In this document: piece after piece, positions 27,526-36,016 of the stretch
Layout: the number at the start of each line of letters is the position of its first letter
How positions within the stretch are numbered: position 1 is the first letter of the stretch
Source of the DNA: Acidiluteibacter ferrifornacis
GTDB lineage: Bacteria; Bacteroidota; Bacteroidia; Flavobacteriales_E; Vicingaceae
Assembly (NCBI RefSeq): GCF_009909615.1
Contig: NZ_WWNE01000004.1
Location: forward strand, 124,001 to 188,000
Direction: 5' to 3'
Length of the DNA stretch: 64,000 bases
Notes under the pieces: model-generated
What the model saw: only the letters and a program-made list of their open reading frames with translations
What the model was told of the DNA's origin: nothing
Databases searched by the model: none
Program-made: the position numbers and the translations under genes

Positions 27526-28125
27526 ATGGCTAGAAGAAACGCACCAGAAATTAACGCAGGGTCGATGGCAGACATCGCATTCTTGTTGCTTATTTTCTTC
27601 TTGGTGACAACAACCATGGATGTGGATACTGGTTTAACTAGAAAGTTGCCACCAATTCCAGAGGATATTGAGAATCCACCAGAAGTTAAAATGAGAAATG
27701 TTTTTCAAGTTTTGGTAAATGCGAATGACGATTTATTGGTGGAAGGAGAGCCAATGTTGGTAAGTGAATTAAGAAAGAAGGCAAAAGAATTTATAATTGG
27801 AGATGCGAACAATCCCAATATGCCTGAATTCAAATTAACACAAGTACCTGTATTGGGAAACATCCCAGTTTCAAAGCAAATCATCTCATTGCAGAATGAT
27901 AGAGGTACTTCGTATGAAATGTACATTAAGGTTCAAAATGAATTAGTAGGTGCATACAACGAGGTAAGAAATGAGTTTGCAATGCAGAAATTTGGGAAAA
28001 GTTATGTTGATTTAGAAAAGTTAGCAGAAACCTCTGAAACTGCAGCTGCTCAAGCTGATGCTGTTAAAGATGTTTATCCGCAAAGAATTTCTGAAGCTGA
28101 ACCAAAGAATATAGGAGACCAATAA
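27526..28125 (+). CDS. exbD: ExbD/TolR-family protein (first copy)
   Basis: 199 residues: a short cytosolic N-terminus, one membrane helix (about 16-34) carrying the proton-path aspartate D16 (MADIAFLLLIFFLVTTTMD), then a periplasmic domain. It is longer than the second copy by an insert-rich periplasmic part (KRKAKEF-like helix, SKQIISLQNDRGTSYEMYIKVQNELVGAYNEV in two blocks) and an acidic Ala-rich tail. It works with ExbB. The next exbD starts 1 base after this stop codon. Confidence 0.92.
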   Translation: MARRNAPEINAGSMADIAFLLLIFFLVTTTMDVDTGLTRKLPPIPEDIENPPEVKMRNVFQVLVNANDDLLVEGEPMLVSELRKKAKEFIIGDANNPNMPEFKLTQVPVLGNIPVSKQIISLQNDRGTSYEMYIKVQNELVGAYNEVRNEFAMQKFGKSYVDLEKLAETSETAAAQADAVKDVYPQRISEAEPKNIGDQ

Positions 28126-28126
28126 A

Positions 28127-28603
28127 ATGTCAAAGTTTAAGAAGAAAAAATCAGACGGACAACCTGCTATATCTACGGCTTCATTGCCTGATATCGTTTT
28201 TATGCTACTATTTTTCTTTATGGTGACAACCGTAATGAGAGAAGTAACATTGAAGGTTGAAATACAAACTCCGAAAGCAACTGAAGTTGATAAGTTGGAA
28301 CGTAAATCGTTAGTGAGTTACATCTATATTGGAGAACCAATTAAAGCTCTTCAAGGAACTTTTGGAACTGAACCAAGAATTCAATTAAACGATGCTTTCG
28401 CCACAAAAAGAGATATCATTCAGTTTATTGAAATCGAAAGAGAGAATACATCAGAAGCAGAACGACCTTTTATGACATTTTCTATGAAAGTAGATAATGA
28501 TGTAAAAATGGGAATTGTTACCGATGTTAAACAAGAATTAAGAAAAGCGAATGCTTTGAAAATTAACTATTCAACTGGTAAAACAGATAAGATAGTAGAT
28601 TAA
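28127..28603 (+). CDS. exbD: ExbD/TolR-family protein (second copy)
   Basis: 158 residues with a Lys-rich N-terminus, the single membrane helix containing the key aspartate D22 (LPDIVFMLLFFFMVTTVMR), and a periplasmic domain ending in VTDVKQELRKANALKINYS. Two different ExbD proteins per ExbB are common in Bacteroidota and may form a mixed dimer inside the ExbB pentamer; that pairing is inference. Last gene of the operon, followed by a terminator. No tonB gene is next to it. Confidence 0.92.
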   Translation: MSKFKKKKSDGQPAISTASLPDIVFMLLFFFMVTTVMREVTLKVEIQTPKATEVDKLERKSLVSYIYIGEPIKALQGTFGTEPRIQLNDAFATKRDIIQFIEIERENTSEAERPFMTFSMKVDNDVKMGIVTDVKQELRKANALKINYSTGKTDKIVD

Positions 28604-28621
28604 TAAAAATCTAGTAAATTG

Positions 28622-28657
28622 AAAGCCGTTTAACTATTAAGTTGAACGGCTTTTTTT
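28622..28657 (+). terminator. Rho-independent terminator of the exb operon
   Basis: Stem AAAGCCGTTTAAC / GTTGAACGGCTTT (one mismatch) followed by a T run, 18 bases after the exbD stop codon. Confidence 0.88.
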
Positions 28658-28682
28658 GTTGAATTAAATAGTTTTTGAAGGA

Positions 28683-29753
28683 ATGAAACTTCTTTGTTTT
28701 TCTCTTTTATATCTTCTCATATCTTCGTGCGGGAGGGTAGACAAAGTGGATGAATTTGTGTTTGGAGATAAAGATGTTGGATTAGAAATTGTTAAACTAA
28801 ATAGTCCTATAAATTCTAGTTTAAGAGGAATTTCAATTTTGAATGATTCCGTAGCTTGGTTTAGTGGTGCGGAAGGTAGTATTGTTGCAACACTTAATGG
28901 TGGACAAATACTTTCGATAATCCCTCCCCCAAAAAAGGCAGATAGTTTTGATTTTAGAGATGTTTTTATAAAAAGCACATCTGAAATTGTACTAATGAGT
29001 TCTGGAAATCCTAGCCGAATTTATAAATCTAGCGATGGCGGTACAAACTGGATCGAATTGTTTTCGTCACCACACAAGGACCTCTTTCTAGATGCAATCA
29101 ATTTTAATTCTGTAGGATTTGGTTTAGCATACGGGGATCCTATTGAAGGACATCATTATATGCTGTCTACTCGAAATAACGGCTTAACTTGGGACGTTCT
29201 ATCAGAAGAATTTCCAGTTGAATCTTTAGAAGGAGAAGCCGCTTTTGCGGCGAGTGGTTCCAGTATATCATTTACACCTGACAATCGTGTTTTTATTGGG
29301 CTAAGTTTTAAGGGTCGAATACTTACTTCACAGCCTCCTTACAAAGACTGGGTCGCCATACAGACTCCAATCTTCCAAGGTGCTCCTACCAGAGGGATAT
29401 ACTCTATTACTTTCAAGAATGATTCCATAGGTGTTGCTGTTGGAGGAGATTATACACTACCTGATTCTATGATGGTAGAGAATTCAATATACACGCAAGA
29501 TGGAGGGAAAACATGGCTTAATCCTCAAACACCGTTAAGCGGATATCGATCTTGTGTGGCTTACTGTGGACCCGCGAATACTTTTGTAGCAATTGGTACA
29601 AATGGAATCGACATCAGTAAGGATAACGGAGTGAATTGGACTAGGATTTCCAATTTTGAAAAAGGGTTAAACTCAATACAATTCGTGGAAAATAGAAATT
29701 TCGGTTATATGATAGGTAGTAAAGGAGAAATCTATAAAATCACTATTTATTAA
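28683..29753 (+). CDS. YCF48/BNR-type beta-propeller lipoprotein
   Basis: 356 residues with a lipoprotein signal (lipobox LLISSC, Cys at 16). The mature part is built of repeated blades with Asp-box/BNR-like patterns (KSSDGGTNWIELF, STRNNGLTWDVL, YTQDGGKTWLN, SKDNGVNWTRI) and YCF48-like segments (VAWFSGAEGSIVATLNGG, GFGLAYGDP), so a six- or seven-bladed propeller is likely. Members are often annotated as oxidoreductase or PSII-stability-like, but no enzyme function follows. Stands alone between two terminators. Confidence 0.85.
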   Translation: MKLLCFSLLYLLISSCGRVDKVDEFVFGDKDVGLEIVKLNSPINSSLRGISILNDSVAWFSGAEGSIVATLNGGQILSIIPPPKKADSFDFRDVFIKSTSEIVLMSSGNPSRIYKSSDGGTNWIELFSSPHKDLFLDAINFNSVGFGLAYGDPIEGHHYMLSTRNNGLTWDVLSEEFPVESLEGEAAFAASGSSISFTPDNRVFIGLSFKGRILTSQPPYKDWVAIQTPIFQGAPTRGIYSITFKNDSIGVAVGGDYTLPDSMMVENSIYTQDGGKTWLNPQTPLSGYRSCVAYCGPANTFVAIGTNGIDISKDNGVNWTRISNFEKGLNSIQFVENRNFGYMIGSKGEIYKITIY

Positions 29754-29756
29754 AAG

Positions 29757-29795
29757 AAAAAAAGGAAACTTATAGCTAATAAGTTTCCTTTTAAG
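29757..29795. terminator. Bidirectional rho-independent terminator
   Basis: Perfect 14-base stem AAAAGGAAACTTAT / ATAAGTTTCCTTTT with a 5-base loop, between the YCF48-like gene and the convergent manC. Confidence 0.92.
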
Positions 29796-29816
29796 AGTTT
29801 GTCTATTTTTAATAGA

Positions 29817-30899
29817 TTAAACGAATTTTTCTCCTTTTTCTATTCTAATATCGGTTACAAATTCTTTTATTTTTTGCTCATCTTCTTTTTTGCATATTAG
29901 AAGTGTGTTATTGGATTCTACAACAATGTATCCGTCCAAACCTTGCAGAACTACTAATTTTTCTTTTGGCATGCTTACAATGCAGTTCTGGCTTTCATAC
30001 ATCATCACATTTTTTCCAATTGTAGCATTTAAGTTCTCGTCGTGCTTAAGGTGAGTATATATAGAACCCCACGTTCCTAGGTCGGACCAACCAATATCAG
30101 CTGATATAACATAGACATTTGGAGCTTTCTCCATTATTCCATAATCTATCGAAATGCTTTTGCAGACAGCATATGTATCCTTTATGAAGTTTTCTTCATC
30201 AGGAGTGTTTAGTTTAGAAAAGCCATCTACAAATAGGGAATTTACTTCGCTTAAATTGTTTTCGAATGCTTTAAGTATACTTTTGTTGCTCCAAATAAAC
30301 ATTCCCGAATTCCAACTAAATTCTCCACTTTCAACAAACTGTTTTGCCAATTCAATATTAGGTTTTTCAGTAAATGTTTTCACTTTTTTAACCCTACTCT
30401 TTTTGTCTGTACTGTCAAACTGAATGTAGCCATATCCTGTATCAGGACGCGATGGCTCGATTCCTAAAGTTAGTAAAGCATCATTATTGCTGACATAGTC
30501 CAATGCCACGTTAACACTTTCTATAAATTTATCTTCTTTTAAGATCAGATGATCAGCAGGAGCTACAAGTACATTGGCATCTGGATTAAGTGCCTTAATT
30601 TTATAACTAGCATAGGCTATACATGGTGCAGTGTTTCTTCTTGTAGGTTCACATAATACTTGAGAAGGGTTCATCTCTTCACACTGTTGTAATACAAGCT
30701 CTCTATAATCTTCGTTGGTGACAACTAAGATGTTTTCTTTTGGTGCAATTCGTTGTAATCTATCGTATGTTTGCTGAATTAAAGTTCTTCCCGTTCCTAA
30801 GATATCTATAAATTGTTTGGGATATGAAGTTCTGCTCATTGGCCAAAAGCGACTTCCGATACCGCCCGCCATAATAACGCAATAGTTATTCTTGTTCAT
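29817..30899 (-). CDS. manC: Mannose-1-phosphate guanylyltransferase
   Basis: Makes GDP-mannose from GTP and mannose 1-phosphate for surface polysaccharide and glycoprotein synthesis. 360 residues, so it has the pyrophosphorylase domain and left-handed beta-helix but not the C-terminal isomerase domain found in bifunctional ManC. N-terminal signature IMAGGIGSRFWPMSRTSYPKQF, then EPTRRNTAPCIAYAS, VAPADHLI, FTEKPNIELAKQFVESG, WNSGMFIW and GWSDLGTWGSIY. Single gene with its own terminator. Confidence 0.95.
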   Translation of the reverse strand: MNKNNYCVIMAGGIGSRFWPMSRTSYPKQFIDILGTGRTLIQQTYDRLQRIAPKENILVVTNEDYRELVLQQCEEMNPSQVLCEPTRRNTAPCIAYASYKIKALNPDANVLVAPADHLILKEDKFIESVNVALDYVSNNDALLTLGIEPSRPDTGYGYIQFDSTDKKSRVKKVKTFTEKPNIELAKQFVESGEFSWNSGMFIWSNKSILKAFENNLSEVNSLFVDGFSKLNTPDEENFIKDTYAVCKSISIDYGIMEKAPNVYVISADIGWSDLGTWGSIYTHLKHDENLNATIGKNVMMYESQNCIVSMPKEKLVVLQGLDGYIVVESNNTLLICKKEDEQKIKEFVTDIRIEKGEKFV

Positions 30900-30990
30900 T
30901 ATTTCTGTTCATTTTAAGTGGCTAAATTACCAATTATATAGCCTTGCTTTTCCATAAAAAGTAAAAACGGTTAAATGTTAAAATGATCGG

Positions 30991-31602
30991 TTATTCAATG
31001 GGTTTTACTTCTGCCATTGGACTTACCAGATACATTCTATTGCTAGAGATTTCTAGACATAAAAATCTTTTTCGCTTTTGTTCTTTCTTGATAAATTTTC
31101 GTCCCGAACCTAATTCAAATTTGGACTCTAAAGGCAAATCTTCTAAAAAAGTGACTGGATTCTTATCATAAGCTCTCAGTGCTTTTAAAAGGTGTATGTC
31201 GCTACAGCTAGAGGCTTTGGGATTGTTAATATGAGCCACGATGAATTGTTCTAGTTCCACTGGGAAAGTATTGTTTCCAATAAACAACGCTAGCATAGTA
31301 GTGTATATGTCTTTCCATTCTTTTCCATGTGGTTTTACTTTATGTTGATATTTTATCCAACAAACGCCATGTGCTATTTCGTGAACTAATGTGATTAGAA
31401 AGCCATATTTGTTAAGATCTCCGTTTACAGTGATTTTTGCAGGCTTGCCATTAAAAGCGGGTCGAAAATCACCAAGTTTCGTGGACCTACTTTTCTTGAT
31501 GGTTAATTGAAGTCGATAATCATTAATCCACTTCAAGCATGGGGCAATAGAGCTTTCAGGAATATACTTTTTTAGTACTTCGGTAGCTGAAAGTTTGGTC
31601 AT
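30991..31602 (-). CDS. SprT-like metalloprotein
   Basis: 203 residues with a SprT-like layout: an N-terminal helical part (TEVLKKYIPES), the zinc-protease motif HEIAH in LVHEIAHGVCWIKYQ near residues 58-71, and HGKEWKDIY following, where the third zinc ligand is expected. SprT-like/Spartan domains are tied to DNA-protein crosslink repair in other organisms; for bacterial members the role is unknown. The start ATG shares one base with the feoB stop (TAATG), so it is translated together with the iron transporter genes. Confidence 0.8.
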   Translation of the reverse strand: MTKLSATEVLKKYIPESSIAPCLKWINDYRLQLTIKKSRSTKLGDFRPAFNGKPAKITVNGDLNKYGFLITLVHEIAHGVCWIKYQHKVKPHGKEWKDIYTTMLALFIGNNTFPVELEQFIVAHINNPKASSCSDIHLLKALRAYDKNPVTFLEDLPLESKFELGSGRKFIKKEQKRKRFLCLEISSNRMYLVSPMAEVKPIE

Positions 31603-33578
31603 TAACTAAATAAATTGTAGGTAATTAAGCTTGCAAAATAGGCCAAGGCGCCCATGTAAATAATCTGAATTACTGGCCATTTCCACGAGGCTGTTTCTCT
31701 GGCAACTATTGCTACTGTGGCCATGCATTGCAATGCAAATGCATAAAAAATTAAAAGTGAGTAACCTGTAGCTTTAGTATATATTTTTTCTCCTGTAACG
31801 GGGTCTTTTGCTTGATTCATTTTTTCTTTCAATGATGTGGTATTATCAGCATCACCTACTGAGTATATTGTTGCCATAGTTCCAACAAATACTTCTCGAG
31901 CAGCAAAAGAAGTGATAATTGAAATTCCGATTTTCCAATCAAATCCTAATGGTTTTATAGCAGGTTCAATAAATTTCCCTAGTTGACCTGCGTAACTAGC
32001 TTGGAGTTTTGCACTAGCTCGCTGTTCTTCCATGGTTTCATTATTGATGTTGGGTTCCAATAAACCGCTTGCATATTTTTCATCGATTTTCTCAAAAGAG
32101 TCTCCAGGGCCATATGATGATAAAATCCAAAGAATGATTGATATAGCTATAATAATTTTACCTGCCTCAAATAAGAATACCTTTACCTTATTGACAATGG
32201 TGTAACCTACATTTTTCCAACGAGGTGCTCTGTAAATTGGCATCTCCATGATAAAGTGACTGGATTCATTTGTTTTTACAAAGAATTTCATAAAAAAGGA
32301 TGTTCCTATTGCTGCAAGGAATCCGAATAGGTATAATGCCATCATGACTATTCCCTGTAAATTGAATATTCCTATGGATGCTTCTGCCGGAATGATTAAG
32401 GCGATAATCAAGGTGTAAACAGGAATTCGTGCAGAACAACTAATTAACGGAGTGATAAAAATGGTCAGTAATCGCTCTTTTTTATTGCTGATTGTTCTTG
32501 CACTCATAATGGCTGGTACAGCACAAGCGGCTCCGCTTAGCAATGGGATGATTGACCTTCCGTTTAGACCAAACTTTTTAAGAAGTCCATCCATCATAAA
32601 ACTAATCCTTGAGAGATATCCTGTATCTTCTAAAATGGAGATGAAAGCGAATAGAGCAGCAATTTGCGGAATAAAGATGATGATACCACCCAAGCCTGCA
32701 ATGATTCCATCCACTAGTAGGTCGTTTAAAACACCAGGAGGTAAGCTTTCAGCAACAAAATTACCGAAGAACAAAAAGCCTTCCTCTATCATTTGCATTG
32801 GAAACTCTGACCAAGAGAAGACGGCTTGAAAAATTAAAAAAAGAATAAATAGAAAAATAGCATAGCCCCATACCTTGTGAGTAAGAATAGCATCAAGTTT
32901 ACGAGTCAAGTCATTTACTTTCATCTCGCCTTCTGCAGTTACCGCTTTGGCTACAATTTCTCTAATTCGTTGGTTTCTTCTTTGCGCATTGTCGATGGGC
33001 TTTTCTCCTTCGATTATACTAATGAATGGAGGTCTGTCCTTGCGAGCAAATTTTGTGATGTTTGCTTTTAATTCGGTTATCCCTTTCCCTAACCTGGCAT
33101 TCATCGGTACTACAGGAATGCTTAAAGTTTCTGAAAGGTATTTTATATCAATGGACTGTTTGTTTTTTTGAACGATATCCATCATATTTAAAGCCAATAT
33201 GACGGGTAAATTCAAATCAATCAATTGCGAGCATAACAAGAGGTTTCTTCTTAAATTGCTGGCGTCAGCGATAACCACAATGATTTCCTCTTTGTTATCA
33301 GGTCGTTTCTGATTGAGGTAATCAAAAGTAACTCTCTCATCCTCGGATCTCGGGCTAAGGCTATATGTTCCTGGAAGGTCAATAACTTCGGCAGATAAAT
33401 GTTCAGCTATTTTAGCATTTCCACTTTTCTTTTCTACTGTCACTCCAGGAAAATTACCGACTTGTTGATTGAGTCCTGTTAACTCATTGAATAGTGAGCT
33501 TTTCCCAGCATTTGGATTTCCTACAAGTAATAAGCGAATTTTCTTTTTCTGATTTGATCCCACGTTTTTTCTACCCAC
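31602..33578 (-). CDS. feoB: Ferrous iron transporter FeoB
   Basis: GTP-binding inner-membrane Fe2+ importer, 658 residues. The N-terminal G domain has G1 GNPNAGKSSLF (20-30), G3 DLPGTYSLSP and G4 NMMD; a helical linker follows, then about eight membrane helices in two Gate repeats (GIIIFIPQIAALFAFISILEDTGYLSR in two blocks, SGAACAVPAIMSARTI with the Cys often found in the pore, and SIITSFAAREVFVGTMATIY). It is shorter than the E. coli protein because the C-terminal tail is reduced. feoA lies 2 bases upstream and a SprT-like gene overlaps its stop. The palindrome before feoA suggests iron control. Confidence 0.95.
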   Translation of the reverse strand: MGRKNVGSNQKKKIRLLLVGNPNAGKSSLFNELTGLNQQVGNFPGVTVEKKSGNAKIAEHLSAEVIDLPGTYSLSPRSEDERVTFDYLNQKRPDNKEEIIVVIADASNLRRNLLLCSQLIDLNLPVILALNMMDIVQKNKQSIDIKYLSETLSIPVVPMNARLGKGITELKANITKFARKDRPPFISIIEGEKPIDNAQRRNQRIREIVAKAVTAEGEMKVNDLTRKLDAILTHKVWGYAIFLFILFLIFQAVFSWSEFPMQMIEEGFLFFGNFVAESLPPGVLNDLLVDGIIAGLGGIIIFIPQIAALFAFISILEDTGYLSRISFMMDGLLKKFGLNGRSIIPLLSGAACAVPAIMSARTISNKKERLLTIFITPLISCSARIPVYTLIIALIIPAEASIGIFNLQGIVMMALYLFGFLAAIGTSFFMKFFVKTNESSHFIMEMPIYRAPRWKNVGYTIVNKVKVFLFEAGKIIIAISIILWILSSYGPGDSFEKIDEKYASGLLEPNINNETMEEQRASAKLQASYAGQLGKFIEPAIKPLGFDWKIGISIITSFAAREVFVGTMATIYSVGDADNTTSLKEKMNQAKDPVTGEKIYTKATGYSLLIFYAFALQCMATVAIVARETASWKWPVIQIIYMGALAYFASLITYNLFS

Positions 33579-33580
33579 TT

Positions 33581-33820
33581 TTATTTCTTCAGTTGTGAAA
33601 CGATTACCTCTCTTGCATCTGACTTTCTTAGGCTCAATAAAGAGCCGTCAATGCTTATCATCATTGGATCACCCAAAGGTGCGATTTGCTCAATATGTGC
33701 GATTTCGCCAACCATACAGCCCATACAAAGTAATTGTACTGAAAGTTTTTCATTATCAATGGATTCAATTCGTACAAAATCTCCTTTTTTTGCTTCGGAT
33801 AGGTGAATGAAATTGCTCAT
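33581..33820 (-). CDS. feoA: FeoA, small SH3-like partner of FeoB
   Basis: 79 residues with the SH3-like FeoA fold: LSEAKKGDFVRIESI near the start, CMGCMVGEIAHIEQIAPLGDPMMISIDGSLLSLRKSDA in two strand blocks, ending EVIVSQL. It has two nearby cysteines (LLCMGCM at about 32-36), which may bind metal or a redox signal. FeoA helps FeoB in iron uptake in the cytosol. The stop is 2 bases before the feoB start. The ATG abuts a 19-bp palindrome. Confidence 0.93.
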   Translation of the reverse strand: MSNFIHLSEAKKGDFVRIESIDNEKLSVQLLCMGCMVGEIAHIEQIAPLGDPMMISIDGSLLSLRKSDAREVIVSQLKK

Positions 33821-33822
33821 TT

Positions 33823-33841
33823 ATTTAGATTGATTCTAAAT
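33823..33841. promoter_or_regulatory. 19-bp interrupted palindrome upstream of feoA, candidate metal-regulator operator
   Basis: Perfect 7-base arms ATTTAGA and TCTAAAT around a 5-base spacer, starting 3 bases upstream of the feoA ATG. Fur and DtxR/MntR operators are 19-bp palindromes, and TTTAG/CTAAA arms resemble the DtxR-MntR type more than the Fur type. Confidence 0.5.
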
Positions 33842-34055
33842 AGCTAAATTAGGTGTTTTTGTTTTAATCCACCATTAAAAATGCGAAAAATTACCCCAAT
33901 CCCTATAGTCGATAAGTGAAATATCTTTTATAAAAAAAAAAGGAATTTCTTCTCAACTTCAATGTTATTATATATAGAGTTTTCGATTAGCCAATAGTGA
34001 TCCTTTTTTTTATTATTTTGATTATTCAGAAGTGTTATATATATTGTTTGTTATT

Positions 34056-34244
34056 ATGGAGTTAGATAAATTATTGCGAATAATAGGTCTCGTTATGATG
34101 GGATTTGCAATCGTTAGTGGGGTGTTTGTTAAAATTTCTTCAAATGGTGGAGAATGGAATATCGATAGTGGTTATTCTTTTAAAATAGGGCTATTTTTGG
34201 TCGGAGTTGTCATTTATTATTTAGCTCGAAAGACAAAAAAATAG
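34056..34244 (+). CDS. Small two-helix membrane protein
   Basis: 62 residues from ATG 34056 (MELDKLL), preferred over an upstream start at 34032 because it puts a charged N-terminus before the first hydrophobic segment. Helices at about 7-24 and 41-56, with a polar SSNGGEWNIDSG loop between them and a Lys-rich end. No family recognised. It lies 9 bases before the SDR gene, so the two may share a transcript. Confidence 0.55.
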   Translation: MELDKLLRIIGLVMMGFAIVSGVFVKISSNGGEWNIDSGYSFKIGLFLVGVVIYYLARKTKK

Positions 34245-34253
34245 AATAGAAAG

Positions 34254-35009
34254 ATGTCAAAAATAGCATTTATAACTGGAGCCACTTCAGGGATTGGAGA
34301 AGCCACAGCAATTGAGTTAGCAAAGCATGATTATAATCTTATTATTTCGGGTAGAAGAGCGGGTCGATTAGTGGAATTATCCAAACGACTTACTTCTGAG
34401 TACGGAATTAAAGTGCAAACTTTAGTTTTTGATGTTCGGGTTCGTGAGTCTGTAAATGACTCCATTAATGCATTATCAGAAGAGTGGAAGAAAATAGATG
34501 TGCTGGTCAATAATGCTGGCCTAGCAAGCGGATTGGATCCAATTCAAGATGGAGATGTGGAAGATTGGGAGAAGATGATTGACACTAATGTTAAAGGGTT
34601 GCTTTATGTTTCGAAGTGTGTGATTCCATTGATGATTGAACGAAAAAAAGGTCATATTGTTAACATTGGATCTATAGCAGGAAAGGAAGTCTACGCGAAT
34701 GGAAATGTTTATTGTGCGTCAAAGCATGCAGTAGAAGCACTAACTAAGTCTATGCGTATAGATTTGCTGAAAGAGGGAATAAAAGTGACTTCAATAAGTC
34801 CAGGTTTGGTAGAGACAGAGTTTTCTCAAGTACGATTTCATGGAGATACCGAAAGAGCCGCTGCAGTATACAAAGGGTTTGAGCCGCTTAATGCAGAAGA
34901 TATTGCTGAAACTATTTGGTTTGTTGTTTCACGTCCTGCACACGTCAATATTAATGATATGATTGTAATGCCTACAGTTCAGGCTTCCTCTGTTTACATC
35001 AATAAGTAA
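34254..35009 (+). CDS. Short-chain dehydrogenase/reductase (YdfG-like)
   Basis: 251 residues, classical SDR with NAD(P) motif FITGATSGIGEATA (about 6-19), NNAGLASG (about 84-91), catalytic Ser in IVNIGSIAGKE, the Tyr-Lys pair in YCASKHA, and SPGLVETEF. An Arg-rich turn (SGRRAGRL) after strand 2 favours NADP(H). By pattern it is closest to 3-hydroxy acid/serine dehydrogenases such as YdfG. Substrate unknown. It ends 2 bases from the convergent GSCFA gene with no visible terminator. Confidence 0.92.
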   Translation: MSKIAFITGATSGIGEATAIELAKHDYNLIISGRRAGRLVELSKRLTSEYGIKVQTLVFDVRVRESVNDSINALSEEWKKIDVLVNNAGLASGLDPIQDGDVEDWEKMIDTNVKGLLYVSKCVIPLMIERKKGHIVNIGSIAGKEVYANGNVYCASKHAVEALTKSMRIDLLKEGIKVTSISPGLVETEFSQVRFHGDTERAAAVYKGFEPLNAEDIAETIWFVVSRPAHVNINDMIVMPTVQASSVYINK

Positions 35010-35011
35010 TT

Positions 35012-36010
35012 TTACTGAACTAGTTGGCTCTGCAGTTTTTCTAATTCAAAGCCAAAATCTAAGAATTTTTTAGTCTGTACAAGTTGACTAATTAATGCGA
35101 TCTGTTTTTTTACAAACTTTTGATGTGCTTCAGATTTTGGTTGGAACGGCCGATGAGAACTTGCTCGGATAAATTGAATAATTTGTTTATTTAGCTCTTT
35201 GGTTGTGTTATTAAAATAGGTGCTGCTGAAGCGCTCCCACACATAGTCTATAGCTAGAGAATTAGGATGAACCATATCTTGTTCAAAAAAACGATAATCC
35301 CTTAAGTCGTCTATGATTAATTCGTAAGCAGGAAAATAATTTAATTGGTGATGCTGTTGTTGTAATTGTTGAACAGCAATATGCAGCACGCTTTTACTCC
35401 ATTGATTTTCTCTAAATCCATCTCTTAAGTGACGTACGGGACTAATGGTAAAAATGATGTTTAAATTCGAGTTAAATTGATTTAAACTAATGAGCAAGTT
35501 GCTCCATTGTTCAACAATTGCGTCTACTGAGGTGAGTCGTTTTTGAAATTGAGTATTGGGATATTTATGACAATTGGCTACCAAACGATGGTTAGAGATT
35601 AATTGATAAGCCCAAGCACTGCCGAATGTAACCACTAAATATTTTGCTTTTTTTAAATGTACATGAGCCTTTTTTATCTCAATGTTAATTTTATCTAATA
35701 CTAAATCTTGGTCTAAGCCAGAAAATTGACTGTGGTGATTCCAACTATGAAATAGTTCATTGTGTTGAGTTAAATCTTCTATTGAATAAACTTTTTTTGT
35801 TATCGTTTCATGAACCGCATTTGCGATTGCCGCGGGATGATACAATATCCCAAATGGGTTTTTTAAGATCTGAAATTTATGTAACCCTAATCTTTCCGCG
35901 ATATGTTCAGAAAAACATGAGCCAAACAGCACAATCTTATCTTCATGTTGGATAGAAACTTTCGACTCAATATGGGGAAGGATAGTGCGAAAATTATTTG
36001 AATCCATCAT
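35012..36010 (-). CDS. GSCFA-domain protein
   Basis: 332 residues with the name-giving motif near the N-terminus (VLFGSCFSEHIAERL), then NPFGILYHPAAIANAV, VVTFGSAWAYQL, FTISPVRHLRDG and YFPAYELIIDDLRDYRFF with DMVHPNSLAIDYVWERF. GSCFA domains look like SGNH/GDSL esterases: a Ser in GSCFS and a DxxH-like DMVHPN near the end fit that triad. No signal peptide. It lies 6 bases after the M23 peptidase gene in an operon with a TDO-like gene. Substrate unknown. Confidence 0.87.
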   Translation of the reverse strand: MMDSNNFRTILPHIESKVSIQHEDKIVLFGSCFSEHIAERLGLHKFQILKNPFGILYHPAAIANAVHETITKKVYSIEDLTQHNELFHSWNHHSQFSGLDQDLVLDKINIEIKKAHVHLKKAKYLVVTFGSAWAYQLISNHRLVANCHKYPNTQFQKRLTSVDAIVEQWSNLLISLNQFNSNLNIIFTISPVRHLRDGFRENQWSKSVLHIAVQQLQQQHHQLNYFPAYELIIDDLRDYRFFEQDMVHPNSLAIDYVWERFSSTYFNNTTKELNKQIIQFIRASSHRPFQPKSEAHQKFVKKQIALISQLVQTKKFLDFGFELEKLQSQLVQ

Positions 36011-36016
36011 CTTAAA

